A program made the translations under genes and the position numbers. A DNA stretch of 64,000 nt, taken from the NCBI RefSeq assembly GCF_009829085.1, contig NZ_WUQY01000003.1, positions 62,001 to 126,000 of the forward strand. Direction: 5' to 3'. This DNA is from Sphingobacterium bovisgrunnientis. Its GTDB lineage: Bacteria > Bacteroidota > Bacteroidia > Sphingobacteriales > Sphingobacteriaceae. The notes beneath the pieces were generated by a model, which ran no database searches, was not told the DNA's origin, and was given only the letters and a program-made list of their open reading frames with translations. Positions 24,899 to 35,800 of this stretch are shown here, in pieces (position 1 is the first letter of the stretch; each line of letters begins with the position of its first letter).

Positions 24899-25088
24899 CA
24901 TTGTATGAATTTCTTCGTTTTCTCAATATAAAGGACACCAGTATCGCAGAGATGATGATAATCAACAGATGTACTGCCAGCTGTTTATAATCCAATGTGT
25001 AGTGCTCATTACTTGAGAAATACAGGAAAGATTGCGTTGCTATTAGTAGAGATAAGAATATGAATAAATATATCCAAAAAGTTTTCAT
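24885..25088 (-). CDS. Small two-helix membrane protein
   Basis: A 67-residue protein with two predicted transmembrane helices (about 4-23, WIYLFIFLSLLIATQSFLYF; about 38-55, LAVHLLIIIISAILVSFI) and a basic C terminus RKRRNSYNEK. Its ATG at 25088 follows an A-rich stretch, and its stop lies in the terminator hairpin. No family recognised. The amphipathic layout and position support a real small gene, though short. Confidence 0.55.
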   Translation of the reverse strand: MKTFWIYLFIFLSLLIATQSFLYFSSNEHYTLDYKQLAVHLLIIIISAILVSFILRKRRNSYNEKAN

Positions 25089-25144
25089 GTTAATTCTAAG
25101 ATATTAAATATCTAATATCCAAACAAATAAATTTTGTAACAAAA

Positions 25145-25166
25145 AAGGACACATTGCTGTGTCCTT
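25145..25166 (-). terminator. Hairpin terminator after the protease gene
   Basis: Perfect 9-bp arms AAGGACACA/TGTGTCCTT with loop TTGC lie 29 bases beyond the stop of the sigma/protease operon, followed on the minus strand by TTTTTTG. Confidence 0.8.
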
Positions 25167-25194
25167 AAACTATATGATGATTTTAGACTAATTT

Positions 25195-26295
25195 TTAATA
25201 AACTTTTACAATATAAATAAAGTCTTGTAACTTTTTAATCTGTTCGGTACGGCTTAATTTATTTAGTGAATTTTTGTTGTTCAGCACGATATTACCTTTC
25301 AAAGAATCGCTTGGGATTTTGTTAAGCGTTTCAATCAATTCTTTTGATTTAATAGCGAAAGCAGCACCGTCAATACCTTTTTGTTTACCCGAAATAATAC
25401 CTACGATATTACCTTGTGCATCCAAAACAGGGCCACCACTATTACCTGGGTTTACAGGAATTGATATTTGATAAGCAATCGTATCACCCGAATACCCCGT
25501 ATTTGAACTTAAATAACCTTGACCATAAACCGCCTCATCACGTGGGAAACCTATTGTATAAATATCCTCGCCGACATCAGCCAATTGTCTTTTGAATGTG
25601 TAAGGCACAGTTTTAACATTTTTGAACGTAGAATCTACAATACGTAATATCGCAAGATCTTTTTCTGCATCCGTATGGATGATTTCAGCACGGAAAGCTT
25701 TACCTTTTTGATTTTGCAACTGAATAGAATCCGCACCATTAACGACGTGATAATTTGTTACCACATAACCATCTTTAGTCAATAAGAATCCTGTGGCACC
25801 GAAATGCGTAGGAGTTTCTTTTTGTGTATTGTCGTTTTTGTTTATGTTTTGAATGACTTTGTTTTGTGCAGTCACATTACGTTTTACAGAATTCATTTCT
25901 CGACGCAAAGCACTATAGTCCGAAGTTGCTTTTTTCACATCCGTGAAATAGCCTGTCAACCATAATGTACTAAATACAGAAATAAATGCTACAGCCGCCG
26001 CGACACCGGTATTAATCTGTAATTTACTCCAGAATGAAATAACTTTTGTGCCGAAGTCTTTCTCTTTCTCAAAAGACAAAACTTGTACGGACTCTTCTAG
26101 GAGCGCAGCTTTAAAAAGATTTCTGTGTTCGTTTTCTTGGAAAGTAGCTAAGAAATTCTTGTGTTCTTCGAAAATTTGCGCATATTCAGGGTTAGACTGG
26201 CAAAAATTTTCGAAAGCCTGAACATCTATTGGTTCAAGTTCACCTCTCAAATATTGGTCTGCCCATTCTATGAAATTATGCCGCTGCATTTGCAT
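25195..26295 (-). CDS. Membrane-anchored trypsin-like protease with anti-sigma-like N terminus
   Basis: The start at 26295 follows the sigma factor stop with a single base between (TAATATG), giving 366 residues and translational coupling. Residues about 8-65 (IEWADQYLRGELEPIDVQAF and following, SNPEYAQ) look like the cytoplasmic domain of Bacteroidota anti-sigma factors without zinc ligands. One transmembrane helix follows (about 96-117), then a periplasmic coiled linker and a DegP/trypsin-type domain with His183 (VVTNYHVV), Asp213 (DAEKDLAILRI) and Ser286 (NPGNSGGPVLD). No PDZ domain is visible. The catalytic triad is complete. Inference: the protein tethers the co-encoded ECF sigma factor and may link envelope proteolysis to its release. 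Confidence 0.85.
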   Translation of the reverse strand: MQMQRHNFIEWADQYLRGELEPIDVQAFENFCQSNPEYAQIFEEHKNFLATFQENEHRNLFKAALLEESVQVLSFEKEKDFGTKVISFWSKLQINTGVAAAVAFISVFSTLWLTGYFTDVKKATSDYSALRREMNSVKRNVTAQNKVIQNINKNDNTQKETPTHFGATGFLLTKDGYVVTNYHVVNGADSIQLQNQKGKAFRAEIIHTDAEKDLAILRIVDSTFKNVKTVPYTFKRQLADVGEDIYTIGFPRDEAVYGQGYLSSNTGYSGDTIAYQISIPVNPGNSGGPVLDAQGNIVGIISGKQKGIDGAAFAIKSKELIETLNKIPSDSLKGNIVLNNKNSLNKLSRTEQIKKLQDFIYIVKVY

Positions 26296-26296
26296 A

Positions 26297-26887
26297 TTAC
26301 TCTTTGATTTTGATCGTAAAAAATATCTTTTTGAGACGTTGTAAGCATTTATACTTTTGTGTCTTTGCGTTGTCGCTATTGGTATATCCAAACTTTTCAG
26401 TTATATCCTGCATGGATAAGTTTTTGATATAAAAATCTTTCAACAGCGTCTGACACGGTTCGCCTAATTGAGTCATTGCTTCGTTCATTTGATCAAATTT
26501 GTTTTCAATCTCTTGATGTTGTTGCAAATCTTCTTCGACATGTAATATATCTTCAAAATCCGATATATCAGCCGTATTAGTGCTGTGTCCTTTTCGCGAC
26601 AACTGCTTTAACCACAATCTGCGCGAAACAGCATACAAAAAAGTACTGAGCTTACTACTCAACTCAAATTTTTGTTGAGTAATCTTATCGTACAATACCA
26701 TCACCGCCTCTTGAAAGATGTCTTTCGCTTCTTCATCGCTTCCATTATTATTGATAATCATGTGTGCAATCGACGGGTAGAATGATTTGTATATCTTGTG
26801 GATAGACCTATTATCTCCCTGAGCGATGCCGTTGATGATATCAGCGTCTGAAACGTCTGCTGGTAATATGTTCTTAATCTTACTCAC
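26297..26887 (-). CDS. ECF-type RNA polymerase sigma factor
   Basis: A 196-residue sigma-70 family protein read from a GTG start, since an in-frame stop lies directly upstream and no ATG is suitable. Region 2 is at about 20-95 (DEEAKDIFQEAVMVLYDK, then STFLYAVSRRLWLKQL), and region 4 at about 133-190 (LGEPCQTLLKDFYIKNLSMQDITEKFGYTNSDNAKTQ-type HTH). There is no region 1 or 3, as in ECF factors. The next gene begins at once and carries an anti-sigma-like domain. The targets are unknown. Confidence 0.92.
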   Translation of the reverse strand: MSKIKNILPADVSDADIINGIAQGDNRSIHKIYKSFYPSIAHMIINNNGSDEEAKDIFQEAVMVLYDKITQQKFELSSKLSTFLYAVSRRLWLKQLSRKGHSTNTADISDFEDILHVEEDLQQHQEIENKFDQMNEAMTQLGEPCQTLLKDFYIKNLSMQDITEKFGYTNSDNAKTQKYKCLQRLKKIFFTIKIKE

Positions 26888-27010
26888 TTATTAATACCCT
26901 AAAATCCAAATAGTAACCCTTTGAAAATTAAATTTAAGATATGAAAAAAATCTCACCCAAACGTAGTGGAATTTTTAATGAAAACCCAATAAACTTAATG
27001 AAATTACTAG

Positions 27011-27042
27011 GATATTGTTTTAAACAATTGTTATACAATATC
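27011..27042. repeat. Nested inverted repeat upstream of the GH2 gene
   Basis: Arms GATATTGT/ACAATATC (27011-27018, 27035-27042) enclose the palindrome AACAATTGTT (27023-27032). It lies in the 288-base gap between the divergent sigma factor and GH2 genes and may be an operator for either. I see no other feature in that gap. Confidence 0.45.
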
Positions 27043-27175
27043 TTTTATTTGAGTGAAATTTGATAAGTGTGCAACAAATATTCATTAGAATTGAAAATTC
27101 CGCAAACGTGTGTGTTTACTTTGCCTGTTGTATTTGCTCTAGGATATGATATTTTTGTTTTATACTTCTTAAACA

Positions 27176-30100
27176 ATGAATTGCAAATCAATTATTTCTC
27201 TTTATCTAATGCTAACTTTTATCTTGTCGCATTCGCATGCACAGGATCGAGTTGGAACAATCATGCCGGTTACACGAAATCTAAATGGTTTCGCTTTTGG
27301 TGTGAAAGATGCACCCTCTGGCAATGAATGGCAGTCACCTCAACAATTGTCGTTGAACAAGGAATTGCCTAAATCGTATTTCTTTTCCTTTGGGAATACG
27401 GAGCAAGCGTTAAAGGTATTACCAGAAAATAGTCCTTATTACCAAAGTTTAAATGGCACTTGGAAATTCAATTGGGTAAAACATCCAGATGAACGACCTA
27501 AAAATTTCTATGAAAATTCATTTGATGTAGCGCAATGGGATGATGTTCCTGTGCCTATGAGTTGGAATATTCTAGGTGTTCAGAAAGATGGTTCCTTAAA
27601 ATATGGTGTTCCTATTTATGTCAATCAACAGGTAATTTTTCAACACAGTGTCAAAGTTGGTGATTGGAAAGGTGGTGTAATGCGCGAACCACGTCAAGAT
27701 TGGACAACATATACCTATCGTAATGAAGTAGGGTCGTACAAAAGATCGTTTGATGTGCCTAAGGAATGGAAAGGCAGAGAAGTGTACATTAATTTTGATG
27801 GGGTAGATTCGTTTTTCTATTTGTGGATAAATGGTAAATACGTTGGTTTTTCTAAAAACTCCAGAAACTTAGCTTCTTTTAATGTCACTCCTTATTTGAA
27901 TGAAACAGGTTATAACATGGTATCTGTTGAAGTTTATCGTAATTCTGATGCTTCGTTTATCGAAGCTCAAGATATGTTTAGACTTCCAGGTATATTCCGT
28001 ACGGTTTCATTGACTTCGAAGCCGAAAGTTCATGTACGTGATTTAATAGCTATTCCGGATGTTGTGAATGACTATAAAGATGGCGTATTGGAGATTTCAG
28101 CTGATGTAAAAAATGCAAATAAAAAGCTTCATAAAGGCTTCACGCTGACATACAAGTTGTATGAAAATACGTTATACTCTGATCAGGTTGAAAATTTGAT
28201 AGCCACTGTCGTTGATGAGGCAGGAGAATCAGCTAAAATGGGTCCACAAACTATTGCTTTCACGACCAAACATCTGAAAGTTTCTAATGTACGTTTGTGG
28301 TCAGCCGAGAAACCCTACCGTTATACTCTAGTTGCAGAACTAAAAGACAGAAAAGGAAAAGTTATTGAAACGGTGTCCACACATGTGGGATTCCGTAAAG
28401 TAGAAATAAAAGATACCAAAGCGGAAGACGATGAATTTGGATTAGCGGGGCGTTATTATTACATCAACGGCAAAACGGTGAAGTTGAAAGGAGTGAATCG
28501 TCATGAGACAAATCCAGAAACAGGGAAAGTGATTTCTCGTGCCCAGATGGAAGATGAGATCAAATTGATGAAACGTGCGAACATAAATCACGTCAGAAAT
28601 GCGCACTACCCAGACGATCCGTATTGGTATTACTTGTGTGATAAATATGGAATTTATTTAGAGGATGAAGCGAATATTGAGAGTCACGAATATTATTATG
28701 GTGAAGCTTCATTGTCGCATCCACCAGAGTGGAAAAATGCACATGTCGCACGTAACGTGGAAATGGTACATGCTACCATTAATCGCCCTTCTGTGGTTAT
28801 TTGGTCATTAGGAAATGAAGCTGGACCAGGTCAAAATTTCGTGGAAGCATACAATGCGATTAAAAAAATAGACATTTCACGTCCTGTACAATACGAGCGC
28901 AATAATGCGATTGTAGATATGGGTTCAAATCAATATCCTTCTATTAACTGGGTGCGTGGCGCAGTAACGGGAAAATTTAATCTCAAATATCCATTCCATA
29001 TTTCTGAATATGCACACTCGATGGGTAATGCTGCTGGTAATTTAATTGATTATTGGGAAGCTATCGAATCCACAAACTTTTTTATGGGCGGTGCATTGTG
29101 GGATTGGATGGATCAATCGATGTATTATTACGATAAGAAAACTGGTGAGAAATTCTTTGCGTATGGTGGTGATTTTGGTGACAAACCAAATGATGGCACT
29201 TTTGTGAACAATGGATTAATCTTCGCGGATCGTACCGAAAAGCCACAATATTGGGAAGTTAGAAAGGTATACCAAAATGTCGGCGTAAAAGCTTTAGACA
29301 TTACAAAGGGCGAAATTGAGATTTTTAATAAAAACTATTTTGTCTCGTTGGAAGATTTTGATATCCAATGGGCATTATTCGAAGATGGTGTAGAAATCGA
29401 AAGAAGTTCTGCTTTTATAGGACCGAAAAATGTAATTGGAGCTCGTCAAAAGCAAATTGTCCGTATTCCTTTGTCTTTTGATAAATTGAAAGAGCAATCT
29501 GAATATTTTGTTAAAATTCAATTTGTACATAAAGAAGATAAATTTTGGGCAACCAAAGGATATGTTCAAATGGAAGAACAATTGTTAGTAAAAAATGCAA
29601 CTAACAAACCTTTAATTTCTGCTGTAGCAAAAGGAAGTGCTTTTAACATTTCGGATAACGCGAATTTAAAAGTCGTAGAAGGAGAGGGATTCAAAGCTGT
29701 TTTTGATCTTCAAAAAGGAACTATACACAGTTTGTCGTACAATGAGAATACGATTATCCGCGCAGATGAAGGTCCAAAATTGGACGCTTATCGTGCACCA
29801 GTGGACAATGACAATTGGGCTTACCAACAATGGGTCGCAAAAGGTTTACATAATTTAAAGCACAAAGCACTTTCCAATTCTGTTTTCCAAAGAGCAGATG
29901 GTGCATTGGTATTATCATTCGTAGTGGAATCGCAAGCGCCTAATGCTGCAACTATTCAAGGTGGTACATCTGGTACCTACAAAATTATTGAGCACACAGA
30001 TAGACCTTTTGGTGATTCTGATTTTAAATTCACAACCAATCAGATTTGGACGATTTATGCAGATGGTTCTATAGAATTAGAATCAATTGTTTCATCTAAT

Positions 30101-31240
30101 GATGAAAGTTTTATATTAGCGCGATTGGGCTATGGCTTGCAATTGCCCGAGAATCTAAGCAATTACAATTATTATGGTCGAGGACCAATTAACAATTATG
30201 CCGACCGCAAAACAGCACAAAATATAGAATTGCACAAAAGCACAGTTAATGGTCAGTTTGTGAATTGGGCTAATCCACAGAACATGAGCAATAACGAAGA
30301 AGTGCGATGGGCTTCATTAACAAATGCGAGTGGTAATGGCGTTATTTTCGTAGCGAAAGATCAGTTAGCTACTTCAGCATTGCCTTGGTCTGAATTGGAA
30401 GTTACATTAGCACCACATCCACACGAATTGCCTAAAAGTTCGGGTACTCATTTGCACTTAGACGCTGCGGTGACAGGGTTGGGTGGAAATAGCTGTGGTC
30501 AAGGTCCTCCTTTGGAGCAAGATCGTGTCAAAGCGACTACTACATCGATTGGTTTTATTATTCGTCCAGTTCGCAATGCAAATTTCACAGCGCAAGCTAA
30601 TGTCGCTGTAGCAGGTGAAATGCCGTTGACTGTTACACGTAATAAAGTAGGTGAGGTGACCATTGCAAGCGATAATAAAGACGCTAAAATTTTATATCAA
30701 GTAGGTAAATCAAAACCACAATTGTATAGTTCTTCATTCCGATTGAGAGAAGGTGGAGAGGTATCAGCTTGGTATGAAGCAAACTCAAAAATCAAAACTT
30801 CGGTAGTATTTCCAAAAATTGAGACTGTGCCTTTGAGTGTCGTATTTGCTTCGAGTGAAGAAACTGGCGAAGGTGCAAAATTCTTAGTAGATGGTAATCC
30901 AAATAGCATTTGGCATACGATGTACTCGGTTACCGTGGCACAATATCCGCATTGGGTGGATTTTGATATGAGTGAAGTAAAGCAAATCAAAGGATTTACG
31001 TATTTGCCACGTCAAGATGGCCCGAATGGACGCATTAAGGATTATAAAATCCAAATTAGTTTGAACGGTAAGACTTGGTCAGAAACTATTACAGAAGGAA
31101 GTTTTACGCGTGATTCAAGTGTGAAAACAATAAGACTTAAGGAGGCTGTAAAAGGTCGCTATTTAAGATTCACAGCATTGAGTTCGCAAAATGGTGCTGA
31201 CTTTGCATCAGGCGCAGAATTCGGAATTATAGCAGATTAG
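27176..31240 (+). CDS. Glycoside hydrolase family 2 beta-galactosidase-type enzyme with C-terminal F5/8C domain
   Basis: A 1354-residue secreted enzyme: signal peptide to about SHSHA, jelly-roll domain (about 90-270, NFDGVDSFFYLWINGKYVGFS), Ig-like domain, and TIM barrel with acid/base Glu548 in WSLGNEAGPG and nucleophile Glu611 in ISEYAHSMGN. A Bgal-small-chain-type domain follows (GPKLDAYRAPVDNDNW, about 880-1140), then a short Fn3/CHB-like segment and a C-terminal discoidin module (about 1220-1354, with GRYLRFTALSS). The order is that of large LacZ-type beta-galactosidases; beta-mannosidase activity is less likely. It lies upstream of the mannan PUL on the same strand and could remove galactose from galactoglucomannan, but that link is inference. 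It is probably transcribed alone. Confidence 0.9.
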   Translation: MNCKSIISLYLMLTFILSHSHAQDRVGTIMPVTRNLNGFAFGVKDAPSGNEWQSPQQLSLNKELPKSYFFSFGNTEQALKVLPENSPYYQSLNGTWKFNWVKHPDERPKNFYENSFDVAQWDDVPVPMSWNILGVQKDGSLKYGVPIYVNQQVIFQHSVKVGDWKGGVMREPRQDWTTYTYRNEVGSYKRSFDVPKEWKGREVYINFDGVDSFFYLWINGKYVGFSKNSRNLASFNVTPYLNETGYNMVSVEVYRNSDASFIEAQDMFRLPGIFRTVSLTSKPKVHVRDLIAIPDVVNDYKDGVLEISADVKNANKKLHKGFTLTYKLYENTLYSDQVENLIATVVDEAGESAKMGPQTIAFTTKHLKVSNVRLWSAEKPYRYTLVAELKDRKGKVIETVSTHVGFRKVEIKDTKAEDDEFGLAGRYYYINGKTVKLKGVNRHETNPETGKVISRAQMEDEIKLMKRANINHVRNAHYPDDPYWYYLCDKYGIYLEDEANIESHEYYYGEASLSHPPEWKNAHVARNVEMVHATINRPSVVIWSLGNEAGPGQNFVEAYNAIKKIDISRPVQYERNNAIVDMGSNQYPSINWVRGAVTGKFNLKYPFHISEYAHSMGNAAGNLIDYWEAIESTNFFMGGALWDWMDQSMYYYDKKTGEKFFAYGGDFGDKPNDGTFVNNGLIFADRTEKPQYWEVRKVYQNVGVKALDITKGEIEIFNKNYFVSLEDFDIQWALFEDGVEIERSSAFIGPKNVIGARQKQIVRIPLSFDKLKEQSEYFVKIQFVHKEDKFWATKGYVQMEEQLLVKNATNKPLISAVAKGSAFNISDNANLKVVEGEGFKAVFDLQKGTIHSLSYNENTIIRADEGPKLDAYRAPVDNDNWAYQQWVAKGLHNLKHKALSNSVFQRADGALVLSFVVESQAPNAATIQGGTSGTYKIIEHTDRPFGDSDFKFTTNQIWTIYADGSIELESIVSSNDESFILARLGYGLQLPENLSNYNYYGRGPINNYADRKTAQNIELHKSTVNGQFVNWANPQNMSNNEEVRWASLTNASGNGVIFVAKDQLATSALPWSELEVTLAPHPHELPKSSGTHLHLDAAVTGLGGNSCGQGPPLEQDRVKATTTSIGFIIRPVRNANFTAQANVAVAGEMPLTVTRNKVGEVTIASDNKDAKILYQVGKSKPQLYSSSFRLREGGEVSAWYEANSKIKTSVVFPKIETVPLSVVFASSEETGEGAKFLVDGNPNSIWHTMYSVTVAQYPHWVDFDMSEVKQIKGFTYLPRQDGPNGRIKDYKIQISLNGKTWSETITEGSFTRDSSVKTIRLKEAVKGRYLRFTALSSQNGADFASGAEFGIIAD

Positions 31241-31264
31241 TAACAATTTTCACTTTTTAAATAT

Positions 31265-31298
31265 AGAGCAGAGACAGCAATGTTTTTGCTCTTTTTTG
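31265..31298 (+). terminator. Probable terminator after GH2
   Basis: AGAGCA pairs with TGCTCT across a 16-base loop and is followed by six T. The stem is short. Confidence 0.45.
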
Positions 31299-31342
31299 TT
31301 TATGCTTAAAATTTATTAACTTAAACATGCTATCGAAATATC

Positions 31343-31564
31343 ATGGAAAAGATTATTAAATACCCACATCCAAATGGTGAAATCACAGTATTGTGGAAGC
31401 CAGAATTATGCATTCATGCGGGAGTATGCGTACGAATGCTTCCTCAAGTATATAAACCTAAAGAAAGACCATGGTGTAGTCCTGAGAATACGGATACAAA
31501 GCCTTTAATTGAGCAAATAATTAAATGTCCATCAGGTGCTTTGAGTTACGAGCTGAATAAATGA
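31343..31564 (+). CDS. YjdI-type divergent 4Fe-4S mono-cluster protein
   Basis: A 73-residue protein with four cysteines placed as in the YjdI/Fer4_19 family: CIHAGVC at about 26-32, RPWC at about 50-53 and KCPSGAL at about 64-70. These ferredoxin-like domains bind one iron-sulphur cluster and occur with CDGSH-type or reductase partners; none is beside it here. It lies between the GH2 and AraC genes and seems unrelated to glycan use. Confidence 0.88.
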   Translation: MEKIIKYPHPNGEITVLWKPELCIHAGVCVRMLPQVYKPKERPWCSPENTDTKPLIEQIIKCPSGALSYELNK

Positions 31565-31603
31565 TAATTTATTCACAGATTTAACTAACCAATCTATGAA
31601 TTT

Positions 31604-32485
31604 ATGTCTGTATCTATCTTAAGAGAAACAACTCCTCTGTCGGAGAAAGATTGTTTTATGGTCTTTTTTCGAGAGAAATCTTCCTTTGATTTTCCTTTAC
31701 ATGTTCACGCTGAGTATGAACTTAATTTTATTGAAAATGCGAAAGGCGCTCAGCGTATTGTTGGTGACAGCATAGAAGAAATTGATGACATAGAGCTTTC
31801 TTTTATTGCTAACGAGGACCTGGAGCACGGTTGGTTTATGCATCATTGTCAATCCGACCTCATAAGGGAAATCACTATTCAATTTCATCCTGATCTTTTG
31901 AATAATCAAATTCTTTCCAAAAATCAATTCGTATCCATAAAAAGATTATTTGAGAAAGCAAATAATGGGGTCACTTTTGCTAAAGAAACTGTTATTGGAT
32001 TAAAATCACTTTTATATGATTTGACAAAGGAAAGGGAAGGATTTTATGCAGTAATGAAGCTTTTCGAAATATTATATAAGTTATCTAATTCTGCCGATTA
32101 CAGAAGTCTTTCGAGCCGTTCTTTCCATGATAAAATGCAGGATTATGATAGTCGTAGAATTAATAAAATAATCCAATACTTGCGAAATAATTATAATAAA
32201 GATATTTCATTAAAGAAGGTAGCTAATTTGGTGGGGATGACCGAAGTGTCAGTAAGCAGGTTTCTCAAGCAGCGCTCAGGTCGCACTTTTATTGATACAT
32301 TAAATGATATTCGGTTGGGGCATGCCAGTCGGATGTTAGTCGATACTACGCATAGTATTTCTGAAATAGCATTGGATAACGGGTTCAATAATTTATCTAA
32401 TTTCAACCGTATTTTCCTGAAGAAAAAGGGAATTACTCCAACTGTTTTCAGAAATAAATTCAGAGATTCTAAAATCTATTTATAG
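31604..32485 (+). CDS. AraC family transcriptional regulator of the mannan PUL
   Basis: A 293-residue regulator with an N-terminal cupin-type sensing domain (about 15-110: DFPLHVHAEYELNFIE, then DLEHGWFM) and a C-terminal double helix-turn-helix (about 190-290: NYNKDISLKKVANLVGMTEVS and HSISEIALDNGFNNLSNF, ending KKKGITPTVFR). It is on the same strand as, and 365 bases upstream of, susC. The SusC lacks an N-terminal STN domain, so regulation by an ECF/anti-sigma pair is not expected; this AraC protein is the likely regulator of the PUL. Confidence 0.92.
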   Translation: MSVSILRETTPLSEKDCFMVFFREKSSFDFPLHVHAEYELNFIENAKGAQRIVGDSIEEIDDIELSFIANEDLEHGWFMHHCQSDLIREITIQFHPDLLNNQILSKNQFVSIKRLFEKANNGVTFAKETVIGLKSLLYDLTKEREGFYAVMKLFEILYKLSNSADYRSLSSRSFHDKMQDYDSRRINKIIQYLRNNYNKDISLKKVANLVGMTEVSVSRFLKQRSGRTFIDTLNDIRLGHASRMLVDTTHSISEIALDNGFNNLSNFNRIFLKKKGITPTVFRNKFRDSKIYL

Positions 32486-32850
32486 GAATTTAATTAAGAT
32501 GTGGTGATAAAAAAATATTTTATTAAGCGTGTCATTTGTATGCTTAATCCAATATTTTAGTTGGAAATGTGTGATTAATAGATAAAAAAGTATTATAGGT
32601 TAACCTTACATAACTTGTAAATTTGAATTAAGCTATTGATGCAGCTATAACCAAATATAAACAAAGTCTATCGCTTAAAACATATAATCCAATTTACATC
32701 AGTATGAGTAAAATATTTTTTTGCTAATCTGTTGCTATGGAGAAATGTATGAAGTGATATTCTACCGAATATAGAAAAACATCTATAACTAAATTATAAA
32801 ATAGTGGACGACTCTCCAAAGTCGTTTACAGCCAATTTAAACATTTATCT
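32486..32850 (+). promoter_or_regulatory. Regulatory gap and leader upstream of susC
   Basis: No gene is visible in this 365-base stretch. It holds an inverted repeat TTAAGC-N13-GCTTAA (32523-32547), a possible -7 element TAAATTTG (32618-32625) without a clear -33 box, and a hairpin GACGACT/AGTCGTT (32807-32826) 25 bases before the susC start. The missing -33 box fits activator-dependent transcription by the AraC protein. Confidence 0.45.
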
Positions 32851-35800
32851 ATGAATAAATTTTATTATTTATTACTGATTTTTTTGGTTGTCCCAATTAT
32901 TTCGCATGCACAAACTTTGCAGGTAACAGGAAAAGTTACCCAAATGGATAGTGGCGAGCAATTAGCTGGGGTTTCCATAAAAGTAAAAGGTACTGATGTC
33001 AGTGTCTTTACCAATCAAAATGGGCAATATTCCTTAAGCACAACCCGTGGAAGCACACTCGTGTTTTCATATGTAGGCATGCTTTCAAAAGAAATATTAG
33101 TAACAAACACGGTCCTAAATGTAGAATTAGTTTCATCTGAAAATACCCTAGAAGAGGTGGTTGCTATCGGATACGGTACAATGAAAAAAAGTGATGTATC
33201 TGGATCATCTGTTACACTCAATGAAGAGAAGCTAAAAGGATCTGTCATCACAAATTTGGATCAAGCATTGCAAGGTCGCGCGGCTGGAGTCGCTACAGTA
33301 TCCACTTCTGGTGCACCTGGTGCATCTGTCTCGGTTCGTGTTCGTGGGCAAGCAACTATTAATTCAAAGGCCGAACCATTGTATGTAATTGATGGTGTAA
33401 TTATCCAAGGAGGTGGCAGTAGTGGTCATGATTTTGGTTTGGGGGATGCATTAGGAAATGGAAATGTTTCGACAGTGTCACCATTATCGACGATCAACCC
33501 ATCGGATATTTTGTCGATGGAAATCCTGAAGGATGCATCCGCAACGGCAATTTATGGAGCTCAGGGAGCGAATGGTGTGGTTTTGATTACAACCAAAAGA
33601 GGTCGTGCTGGACAAGCTAAATTTAGTTATGAAGGCATGTCAGCTTTACAAAATCAAATTGGCCGTCTTAATATGATGAATCTTCGTGAATTCGCGCAAT
33701 TCAGTAATGATATCGCAGGAGAGGTAAATTCTAGAGATAATAGACCAGAATTTTTGGATCCATCACTTTTGGGTGAAGGTACCAATTGGCAAGAGGCGAT
33801 ATTCCAAAAGGGATTGATGCAACAGCACCAACTTTCTGGGCAAGGAGGTACTGAATCTGTTAAATATTATGTTTCAGGATCGTTTATGGATCAAGAAGGA
33901 ACTGTAATTGGTACTAAATTCAATAGATACGCTTTTCGTTCAAATCTGGATGCACAATTGAAGTCATGGTTCAAATTAGGAACAAATGTGATGTATTCTT
34001 CTACGGATGAACGATTGAATCTTGTAGATAGTGATGAGGGTATCGTGAAATTTTCATTGCTGACTCCTCCAGATATTCCAATTTATGATATTGATGGCAA
34101 TTACGCGAGTGTAGTTCGTGAGGGTTATACTACACTAAATCCCATTGCCAAGGCATTGAGTGATGATATTTTATTAGCACGAACAAAGCTTAATGGTAGT
34201 ATTTTCGCTGATTTGAATATTCTTAAAGATTTGGTTCTTCATACAGAATTGGGGTTTGATATTGGAGGTTCTAGAGCTGAATTATTTGAGCCAACCTTAC
34301 AATTGGGTAATTGGAAAAGAACCATTAATTCGAGTGCTTGGCAACGTAACAATAACAAATTTTGGCAATTAAAAAATTATTTGACTTACACCAAATCTTT
34401 TGGTAAAGCACATAATTTGAATGCTATGATTGGACAAGAAGCCTGGGAATCGACCTATGAACACATGCGTATAAGTGCAACGAATCTACCGTCTAACGAT
34501 ATTAAGAATCCGCGACTTGGTATTGACCCGCAGATTAATTCTGGATTTGGTAGCGCTGCAATGTCCTCATTCTTTGGACGCTTTATGTACAACTATGATG
34601 ACCGGTATATGGCGACGTACACGTATAGACGTGACGGTTCTTCTAATTTTGGACCGAAGAATAGATGGGCAGATTTTCATTCTTTTGCGGCATCGTGGCG
34701 ATTTACTAATGAAGAGATTTTTAAATCGGACACTTCTATACTAAGTGATGGTAAGTTTAGATTTGGTTGGGGGCAAACTGGTAATTCGAATATTGGATCC
34801 TATCTGTGGGGATCAAGTATTTCCACTATGCCGACTGGCTTAGGTCCTGGATATCGCCAGTCAAATATTGCGAATCCGTTTATTCAATGGGAAACTCAGG
34901 AACAGTGGAACTTCGGTTTAGATCTTTCATTTTGGAATGGAAGAGTTAATCTAGTTGCCGATGCTTACGATAAGACTTCAAATGATATGTTGATGTCACT
35001 TCAGTTGCCTTCATATATGGGAACGCGTGGTAATGCTTCTTCTGCATTGGCATCTCCGATGGGAAATTACGGCTCCATAAATAACAGAGGATTAGAAATT
35101 TCATTGAATACTAAAAATCTAAAAGGAGAATTCTCTTGGAGCTCTGATTTTCAAATTAGTTTCAACAAAAATAAGTTAACCGCCCTTGATGGAACAGCAT
35201 CGGCACATATTGAAGGCTATGGCCAATGGAGTGATGTAGTCACAGTAACAAAAGTTGGTGAGCCGCTATATAATTTTTATGGTTATAAAGTAATTGGTGT
35301 ATATAAGGATTTGGAAGATCTTCAAAATTCTCCAAAAGCAGAAAAATATCCTACAAATGGAGTCTTCAATAGATCTAATACCACTTGGGTGGGAGATTTA
35401 AAATATGCCGATTTGAGCGGTCCAGATGGTGTTCCTGATGGAATTATAAATACCTATGACCGAACAAATATCGGTTCGCCAATGCCAACATTTACTTTTG
35501 GTTTCAATAATACATTCAACTATAAAAATTTTGATTTGAATATATTTTTGAATGGTTCGTATGGCAATAAAGTTATGAATTATGCTTCGATAAACTTCTC
35601 AAATATGTTGACAGCATGGAATAATCAAATGAGTGTTGTGAATGATCGAGCACTACTAGAGCCTGTGAATCCAACTAAAACTTATCCTGCATCTGTGAAT
35701 GGTGTTGTGGTGAACAATTGGTTTGAAGACATCACCAATGTTCGCGTTAAGAATCCTGACACAGATATTCCAAGAGCTATATTTAATGATCCTAATGATA

